Position numbers and translations under genes: made by a program | Part shown: positions 45,179-53,284 of the stretch, in pieces | How positions within the stretch are numbered: the stretch's first letter is position 1 | How the letters are laid out: each line of letters begins with the position of its first letter | Notes under the pieces: generated by a model | Told to the model about the DNA's origin: nothing | Databases searched by the model: none | Seen by the model: only the letters and a program-made list of their open reading frames with translations | Assembly (NCBI GenBank): GCA_905221605.1 | Contig: CAJNDS010002151.1 | Location: 250,001-314,000 of the forward strand | DNA from: Symbiodinium natans | Lineage: Eukaryota > Sar > Dinophyceae > Suessiales > Symbiodiniaceae | Length of the DNA stretch: 64,000 nucleotides | Direction of reading: 5' to 3'

Positions 45179-45671
45179 GGGCTTCCTTGAAGCAGCTTGC
45201 TCCACGTACGTACGCCCACCTCCAGCTTGCAACACACCATGAGGGCTCCCGGTTTTGACGTTGGTGAACTTTTGGCTTGCACATGCACGAGTAGCAAGGC
45301 TGTCTGTGCGTGAGTGTGCATGTGCAACAAGGCTGGTTGAATGGCGTGCTGTTGTTGTCAAACCAAGGCGACCATGCTGGTTCAATGGAGACACCAAAGA
45401 GTTTTTCTTTGTCGAGGAGTTCGCTGATTGAAGCTGCCCCTAAACCCTAAACCTTACACCCTAAACCCTAAACCCTAAACCCGTCTGCGAATCCGATGAC
45501 GATGTCAACGGCTTTTGCTACAGCTCAACCTGACCAGTGCTGGCTCTTCTAGCAGAATTGCGTGTAGAAATTGGCGTGCGCTGCACCTCGGCTTCTCATC
45601 GCTTAAGCTGACGACCGCAGCCATAACGAGGGGGCGACATGCCTGAAAAGGCACTTTGGAAAGATCTTCTT

Positions 45672-45815
45672 TGGGATGTTCCCCATATACTAGCAGTCCT
45701 TAGCAGGGATTATCGGAAACCCTAAACCCTAAACCCTAAACCCTAAACCCGAAACCCTAAACCCTAAACCCTAAACCCTAAACCCTAACTGCTAGTATAG
45801 TTTGGAACATCCCAA
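45672..45815. mobile_element. GGGATGTTCCCCC family copy split at its centre by a telomere array
   Basis: Left half runs to AGGGATTATCGG, then about nine CCCTAAA units (one CCCGAAA), then the right arm CTGCTAGTATAGTTTGGAAC-ATCCCAA. The array sits at the apex of the predicted hairpin. Confidence 0.8.
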
Positions 45816-46443
45816 GGCGTCTTCGGCTCACGCTTGGCTCGAGCTGTTGCTTCGCCCACCGGTTTGGTTTAGGGGTTAGGGTGGGTTTGGGGTTTAGGGT
45901 TTAGGGTTTAGGGTTTAGGGTTTAGGGTTTAGGGTTTAGGGTTTAGGGTTTAGGGTTTAGGGTTCTTATATCGAGTGGCACCAAGTCCGGGCGAGGTGGC
46001 AAGCCTGTTGCAAAAGGGTTTAGGTTTCAGGGCTAGCTCAACACAGGGCAACAAAATCCAATCACAGGGGCAACACCTTGAGTCTCAGTTAGACGAGTAC
46101 TGGCTTCGAGCTCCTGGCCAGCTGTCTAAATTAGGGGCCCTTATGGGGCCGCTTTGGGTGCCGCACTAAAGCCCTAAACCCTAAGGCTCCAAGTATACAA
46201 AGAATACCTACATTGGGGTCTAAAGTCTGCAAATAATGCCTACTTTGGGCGAGTTGGAGCCTTAGGGTTAGGGAAACCCGAAACCCCAAAACCCTAAACC
46301 CTAAACCCTAAACCCTAAACCGGTTTTGGAGCCTTGGGGTTACAGGGGGCCCACAAAGGGACCTGATTAGTTTAGGGTTTAGGGTTTAGGGTTTAGGGTT
46401 TAGGGTTTAGGGTTTAGGGCTTAGGGTTTAGAGAACTCTCCGG

Positions 46444-49400
46444 ATGGCCGCTGCTTCAGATGACCTGGAGATCTCGGTGCCCTCGGCCGCTGCGGCGCAC
46501 CTCGGCTTCAAAACATCTCGGGATTTAGGGTTTAGGGTTTAGGGTTAGGGTTTAGGGTTTAGGGTTTAGGGTTTAGGGTTTAGGGTTTAGGGTTTAGGGT
46601 TTAGGGATTAGGCTTCAAAGCATCCCGGGGTCTGCTGCTGTCCTGCGCTGCGCGAAGCATTCTTAAAATCTTGGTAGCCCAGTGGTACCCTTTTGCCCTT
46701 TGTGGGTTGTCGGTTCCCGTATAAAGTAATCCCCCCCCCAAAAAAAAAGAGAGAGAGAAAACAAACAATACCCTTAATAGGAATATGGTTACTAGGCTGC
46801 CAAGCCATCATATCATAAGTAGTTGTCCCTGGTTGCAGTGTCAGTTCCTAGATTCATCACTCTTTCCGGGTGTACGCAACTCATTTGGTCTGTTGTGACA
46901 CTTGGGAGTGGATGCAGCTTTTGCTGATCAGCGCTATATTCACAAGAGTCGATGTGACTAGGTGGTGGACACTCCACAGATCCAATTGGGTTCAGGGTTT
47001 AGGGCAAGCCCCGAAGCACGGACTACGCGGCACAAGACTAGTCTCTGAAGCCTTGCTGGGACCAGGAGGGTTTCCGGTGTAGGGTAGAATGATGGGACGT
47101 TTGCCGGCCGGCTGCAAAAAGGGTATAAATCTTCATCTTAGTAGTCGAGTAGGTAACCTTTAACCTTTTTGGGTTCATACATTCCCCTTATAATCCCAAA
47201 GGTTAACCTTTAAAACCCCTAGGTACTGGACAACTAAGCATTCCCCTTCACGCAGGGAGGACAAATCCTCGATCAACCACTTCTCGGTTCTCGAAGACTT
47301 CGCGGCTTTCACCAATGGCTCGGACCTTATCTCCCTAAGGCTCCAAAAGGCCCAAAGTAGGTATTATTTAACCCTAAACCCTAAACCCTAAACCCTAAAC
47401 CCTAAACCCTAAACCCTAAACCCTAAGTGGGTATTATTTACAGACTTTAAACCCCAATGTAGGTACTATTTGTATACTTGGAGCCCTAGGGTCTGGCCCT
47501 GATGTAAATCTCATGAGCGCACTCTTCTTCGAGAGCTCCATAGGCCTTGGCGGATTGTGATCGCTAACCCAGAAAACCCCCATCTCTTCAGAACCCAAAC
47601 CTGCGTGGTTCGGGGGGGGGGGGGGGGGGGGTCTCTTCAGACCAGGGAAAGGGAAGTAGCGATGAGGCCCAATCATTGTTTGCATGATTTTTTTAGGGGG
47701 CGATGTATAGGCTTCGGTTGGGATGCTCCCCCTTGTACTAACAGTTCAGGGGATGACGACTCGTACCCCTAAGGTTGTATCCCCTAAAGGTTCCCCTTCA
47801 TATACTCCTAATGTGGCCCTTATATTCCCTTAACGAGCCTTAGAAAGGGACACCAAAACCTAAGGGTACAAGCGTACAACCTTACGGGTCCAAGGTAGAA
47901 CCCCAAGAACAGTCCTTAACAGGGATTAAAACCGGGGGGGAGGGGGGGGGAACTCTAATCCCTAATGAAGGCCTGGTCGTATAAGGAGGAACATCCCAAG
48001 GATTCGGGATGAACGTTTACAGGACAGCGGGCATACCATGAAGATCAAGGGCTAAGGCTACAGACCGGCCTTGAAGTTCATTGCCTTCGGGCGAACTGCT
48101 ATATCCCCCTTGTTTTTTTGTTTTTGTTCATATAAAACCCAAGAGGATATGAACAACGTTGTTTTTATTAAGGTTCTAAGGGGAGAATAGACTGAGGGTT
48201 GCGTGGATGCATGCGAACTTACCCTATGAGACTGCAAGTAACCCAAAGTAGGCCTTATTTTACAGACTTTGGACCCCGATGTAGGTGTTCTTTGAATACT
48301 TGGAGCCCCAAACCCTGAGACCCGAACCTTGAACCCTAAACCCTGAACCCTAAATACTTGCTAGGGTTGTGTCGATACATGCGAGGCCCCCCTCCCCTGC
48401 AACCCAGGCCCTCACTGTTGGGACGTGCAAGAAGGGACGTGCAAGGGACGTGCACATCTGACGCCGCTTCTTCCTAAACCCTAAACCCTAAACCCTAAAC
48501 CTGAGGTCGGCTGACAGCACAGCTGGCAAGGCGAAGCTTCGTGCGCGACTTTCAAATCAGCGCGCCTTGGCTCAAATTAACGGGGCAGGGTGAGAGCCTG
48601 GAGGGAGGGTTTAGGGTTTATGGCTTAGGGTTTTGGGTTTTGGGGTTTGAGGGAATGATGGTGAAGGCTTCCTCGAGTAAGAGCCGGGAGAGTTTAGGGT
48701 GATTGAGGGTTTGGTCGTCGTTTCACCATTCCCCTAGCCTGAGCGCTTCCAGAGTTGGCCTCAAGAAGCGTCGGTGGGACCCAATTAGGGCAACGACTTC
48801 CCCCAGGCCAAAACGCAAACTCCCCCCCTCCCGCATCCTTCCCCTGAAGCCCCTACATGGGCGATGTAGAAGTATACCTCCATCCTCCATCCTCCTCCCC
48901 CCCCCCCCCCTCCCCCCTGTCCGCCCGGCCTACAAAAAGCCACCCTAAACCCTAAACCCTAAACCCTAAACCCTAAACCCTAAACCCTAAACCCTAAACC
49001 CTAAACCCTAAACCCTAAACCCTAAACCCTAAACCCTAACCCTAAACCCTAACCCCAGATACTGGTTGCCACTTGGGCCGTGGTTCTGTCCCTACCCATC
49101 ATCATCTGGCCCTGGGCTGGCTCCCTGCACCTTGGCTTGGTGTTTAGGGTTTAGGGTTTAGGGTTTAGGGTTTAGGGTTTAGGGTTTAGGGTTTAGGGTT
49201 TAGGGTTTAGGGTTTAGGGTTTAGGGTTTAGGGTTTAGGGCTGAGGTTGAAGGTTAGGATTCAGGGTTTAGGGCTTAGGCTTTACGAGGTCCAGGAGGTT
49301 GGGTTTTAGGGTTTAGGGTTTCGGGCTTAGGCTTTAGGAGGTTTAGGAGGTTGGGGTTTAGGGTTTAGGGCTTAGGCCTTAAGAGGTTTAGGAGGTTGGG

Positions 49401-52400
49401 GTTTGGGGTTTAGGGTTTAGGGCTTGGTGTGTAGGGGTTGTTTTCTAGGGCTTAGTAGGCTCTATGCGGGGAGGGTCCCCCTGGACTAAGTATAGTTAAG
49501 GGCTGGAAATCTTTCGTGAGAATGCTTAGATTCTGCATCTAGTTATACCTGGGGGGGTGGGACCCCTTACCTTGAGTGTCTACAGCAGGGGTTGTGTGCG
49601 GGTTTGTGGGATTTAAGGGGGGAATTAACCCTAGGGCTCCAAGTATGCAAAAAACACCTACAATTGGGGCCCAAAGTCTGTAGATTATACCTGCTTTGGG
49701 CCAGTTGGAGCCTTTGTACATAGCCTTGTCAGGGCGGGCTTAAGAGGTTTAGGGTGCATAAGTATAGGGGTCAGAGTGGGCTTAGGGTTTAGGGTTTAGG
49801 GTGGTTTTTGGGTGACTTATACACAGGGCTTAGGGTGGGCTACAGGGGGATTGCAAGGCCTTCTCGTTTGAACAGGGGAGCAGAGTTTTGCGAGCTTTTC
49901 GGGGGTTCGGCTGCGACTAGAGACATCACATTGGGGTTTAGGGTTTAGGGTTTAGAACAGATCCAGATCAGGGCCGGGGGGTGACGGACATAAATGTGGG
50001 CCATCCCTCTGTAATAAGGGCACCAATTTAGAGCATGCTCATCGAAGAGGTCTACAAGCACGGTCATTGCAGGCTCCCATATCCATGTCTTCCAAAACCC
50101 TTAGTTAAGGAATATACCCCAATTCATAATAAGGATCCTTAGTATAAATGAGGGAATATTCCTTAACTAAGGGGTTTTGGAAGATGTGGGCCTTATGAAC
50201 CAAGAGCCCAGCCCAGGAATCATGCGTGGTGCCGAGACCTTGACTTAACCAGCTGCAACGCGCACCCTGGCGTGTGCCGGGTGGAGTGGAGCATGTGGAG
50301 ATTCTTAGTAGCTAAACGAGTACACTTTACATTTTTGGGATACTCTAATCCCCTAAAGAATTGAAAGTGTATACTTTTTTGGGTCGTATGAACTCAGCAA
50401 CTAAGGATTTATGACGGAGTGCGTGCCTTCCAAGCCCAGCGCTTTCCTGAAGCTCGGGCGCCAACCGTACGCGTGATTAGTGAGGGTGCAAGTGTGTGGT
50501 TGTGGGGTAACCCTGTAAACCCTACAAACCCTATATAAACCCCATCAACCCTACAAACCCTAGAATAATTTTCTCACAAAAGGAACCTCTGGGGCACCTA
50601 TAAACCCTAAAAAGTCCCTAAACCCTGTAAAAACCCTAGAATTCATTTTACGCACTTCGATGGGGCATCATGCTCCTGCAACCCTGTTACTTTTACACCC
50701 GTAAAACGCTATCAAGACCCTGGAAACCCTGGAAGATGATGGGTTTAGGGGTTTAGGGTTTAGGGTTTAGGGTTTAGGGTTTAGGGTTTAGGGTTTAGGG
50801 TTTAGGGTTTAGGGTTTAGGAAGATGATGTTCTCAACATGAGAGGAACCTCTGGGGCACCATGCTCCTGCAGTTTGTCTTCTCCGTCTACGTCGACCTCG
50901 GCATGACGACCAAGTTCACCTTACAGGGCCTTTTTGGCACCTGCCTGGCCTACGTGAACGTCATGCTCCTTGGGGACCAAAGTGAACCCTAAAAATCGGG
51001 TCAGCTGCCCTGCGCTACTAGAATCCCCACTAGGGTATATGAGCCATGAACCCTTTTAAGGTTCATTTGGTCCTAAACCCTAAACCCTAAACCCTAAACC
51101 CTAGGTTCCTGAATCGAGTTCTGGGCTTCCTTTTCGCCGGCGGCGCCTTCAACGGGGACAAGTTCACGGTGTCGGTGCCCGTGAAAGGGAGTCTTGGTAG
51201 CCCAGTGGTACCCTTTTCCCTAAACCCTAAACCCTAAACCCTAAACCCTTGTGGGGGTTCAAGGTTCCCTTATAAAGCAAGCAACCCAAAAGAGGGTGCC
51301 CAGATGATAATAAGGTTTCTGGGCTACCCTAAACCCTAAACCCTAAACCCTAAACCCTAAACCCTAAACCCATTATAAGATGGTTACTGGGCTACTCAGG
51401 AGTGGGCCCTACCCGACCACCGTGGACTACGCCGTCTCTTACTGGCTGCCGCTTTGCAACAACGGCGAAGTCAGGCGCGCTTCCATGGGCCCTTAGCAGG
51501 AGTTGTAAGAAGAACTCCCCAACCCCGAAGCAAACCAAAAGGGATCTCAAGTGCACCAGATATCCGAAATTCCTCAACCCCTCAACCCTAAACCGTATAC
51601 ACCCCAGTCATAATGCCAGCTCTGAAACAGGGAAACCCTCATCCCTAAACCCTAAAGCTAGGTACGTGGACCCTTAAGTAGGGGCCCCCAGCTAAACCCT
51701 ATTATAAACCCTAAACCCTAAACCCTAAGCCCCTTCAGGTTTGCTGATGCGACCGCCCACTGCTTCATGAACGTTTGGCTCGACAAGCTGACATGGTCTG
51801 GTACCCTGAGGCTGGTCCTCCTCTGGGTGGCTTGGCAGGTTTAGGGTTTAGGGTTTAGGGTTTAGGGCTTGGGTTTTGGGGTTTAGGGTTTAGGGTTTAG
51901 GGTTTATGGTGTAGGGTTAGGGTTTTGTCGTCCAGTGGCAGTGGTACTTGTTTGCCCTTTTCTTGTCTCTAGGTCGCCAACACCAAAAGGGAGTTCCCTA
52001 GTATAACCCTAAACCTGAACCCTTAGTATATGCTTACTGGGCTACAAAGGTCAAAGGACTAAAGGAGGGACCCTTGCAAAGAGACCTGAGGGGCTATCAG
52101 GGGTGATTTATCCTTCTAGGGGCCCCTCCTTATACCCCTTATTTTACCACCCAGAGATACTCAGAGACTCCAAAACCCCTTAATTAAGGAATACACCGTA
52201 AATTGGAATAGGAACCCTCATATGATCTAGGGTCTATCCCTTAGTTGAGGGGTTTTGGAGTCTCTGGGTAAGGTGGACTTCGGGCTCTTCGTGCTCTTCT
52301 GCTTCTCCGTGCCCTTCGACCCGAACCCGCGCATGTTCGCGCTGTCGACCCACGTGAGCTTCATGATGACCTTCGCAACTTGCGCTGCTGGTAGCTATCC

Positions 52401-52983
52401 CCCTATGTATACCCTTGAAGGGATGATATAGGGTACCCTATATAATCCCTACATATACCCTTTCAGGGATTATATAGGGGACCCTATACCTCCCCTATAT
52501 ATATGTATATATGTATATACATATACATATATATATATATATATATATACACCCTTTAAGGGATTGTATAGGGTACCTATATAAATCCTTATATATACCC
52601 TTCAAGGGAGTATATAGGTGACCCTATATCCCCCTATATATATATATACCCTTTAAAGGATTATATAGGGGACCGCAACCCCTCATTCTCTACTACCCAA
52701 CCGTAAGGTAAATCCTGGCGCTGATGGATTCTCGACGGAGCCGACCTACGCCACCGACTCTTAGGGATACTTGGGAATCATTTTTTTGACTTTTTGGGTA
52801 CTGTAATGGGGGTTTAGGGTTTAGGGTTTGGGGTTTAGGGTTTAGGGTTTAGGGTTTAGGGTTTAGGGTTTAGGGTAATGCCTAGGAACAGCCAACAAAC
52901 TATCACATGTTTGCTTGGAAATCAGTATAGGACTATCTCTTCATGATCCTGGCCGCCTCAGTCATGTCCCCTGACTTCTTCCA
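46444..52983 (+). CDS. Large membrane protein, N-terminus and first hydrophobic half (FUSC-like, tentative)
   Basis: Exons: 46444-46504 (starts MAAASDDLEISVPSAAAAHL), 46612-about 46672, about 47257-47332, about 48505-48590, 49059-49141 (ILVATWAVVLSLPIIIWPWA), about 50841-50977 (GTMLLQFVFSVYVDLGMTTK, then FTLQGLFGTCLAYVNVMLL), about 51104-51190, about 51400-51490, 51739-51838, 52273-52390 (VDFGLFVLFCFSVPF), about 52706-52755, 52931-about 52983 (DYLFMILAASVMSP). At least five hydrophobic stretches. The T-T-K-F-x-L-Q-x-x-x-G-T order resembles the basic-residue/Gly-Thr signature of FUSC-type exporters (aromatic acid or fusaric acid resistance family), which have two membrane halves joined by a cytosolic part; here the second half starts at 61.2 kb. 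Introns consist of telomere arrays and inverted-repeat elements. GC and GA donors occur (46505, 52756). Family assignment is inference. Confidence 0.5.
47718..47999. mobile_element. GGGATGTTCCCCC family copy with another element nested inside
   Basis: Left arm TTGGGATGCTCCCCCTTGTA and right arm GTATAAGGAGGAACATCCCAA are separated by about 140 bp beginning GACTCGTACCCCTAAGGTTG and ending near CAACCTTACGGGTCC, itself an inverted-repeat unit. A truncated relative of the inner unit is at 54446-54505. Confidence 0.7.
48101..48189. mobile_element. Second copy of the 30331-30425 element family
   Basis: Shares CTATATCCCCCTT, TATAAAACCCAAGAGGATAT and TAAGGTTCTAAGGGGAG with the P450 intron-2 element. 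Lies in an intron region of the large membrane-protein gene. Confidence 0.75.
48941..49241. repeat. CCCTAAA and TTTAGGG arrays flanking a transmembrane exon
   Basis: CCCTAAA at 48941-49045 ends in CCCCAG, the acceptor for exon 49059-49141; TTTAGGG at 49142-49240 begins with the donor GTTTAGGG. Both introns flanking this exon are therefore opened or closed by telomeric repeats of opposite orientation. Confidence 0.95.
50087..50186. mobile_element. CCAAAACCCCTTAATTAAGG element family copy
   Basis: Ends TCTTCCAAAACCCTTAGTTA and its complement TAACTAAGGGGTTTTGGAAGA, nearly 28 bp of terminal inverted repeat. Other copies: about 52146-52270, ending two bases before the acceptor at 52272, and about 59650-59830, whose left arm holds a CCCTAAA array. 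Confidence 0.8.
50975..51075. mobile_element. GGACCAAATGAACC element family copy
   Basis: Ends GGGGACCAAAGTGAACC and AAGGTTCATTTGGTCC with inner GGGTATATGAGCCATGAACCC. Relatives: 34730-34845 (partially duplicated), 39230-39313, 39718-39850 (with telomere insert), 60988-61170 (carrying another element inside) and the last 45 bases of the window. Confidence 0.7.
51197..51395. mobile_element. GTAGCCCAGTGG element family (copy with two telomeric insertions)
   Basis: Family consensus ends GTAGCCCAGTGGTACCC and GGTTACTGGGCTAC, with AGGTTCCCTTATAAAGTAAC in the middle. This copy has CCCTAAA arrays in its left arm and near its right end, and two right-end copies (51312-51326, 51381-51395). Other copies: 26890-27000, 46673-46804, 51927-52045, 58318-58421, 62578-62668, 63216-63321, and a divergent one at 6190-6317 that forms a whole intron. 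Confidence 0.8.
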
Positions 52984-53041
52984 GTGAACTGTGAGTTGGG
53001 ATGGGGTAGTCTGCACTTCACTGAGCCCTCTGTTCGTGGCA

Positions 53042-53147
53042 TTGGGGATGCTCCCCCTTATACTAGCAGTCCTCAATAGGGATCATAGCACCCCCCCTGT
53101 TGTAATCCCTAAAAACAGGACTGTGAGTATGAGGGGAAGCATCCCAA
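53042..53147. mobile_element. GGGATGTTCCCCC family, intact copy
   Basis: 106 bp from TTGGGGATGCTCCCCCTTAT to GAGGGGAAGCATCCCAA; almost fully self-complementary, no telomeric insert. Lies between exons of the large membrane-protein gene. Confidence 0.8.
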
Positions 53148-53284
53148 GGCTGCATCCTTAAATCAACCAGTGCTTGGAAGACAGGTCCTTGAAACCCTAA
53201 ACCCTAGACCCTAACCCTAAACCCTAAACCGTAAACCCTAAACCCTAAACCCTAAACCCTAAACCCTAAACCCTAAGCCGAGAT

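Noticed and set aside
45014-45397. Minus-strand proline-rich frame
   Set aside because: The proline run is the 42-G homopolymer read on the other strand; flanks show no coding features.
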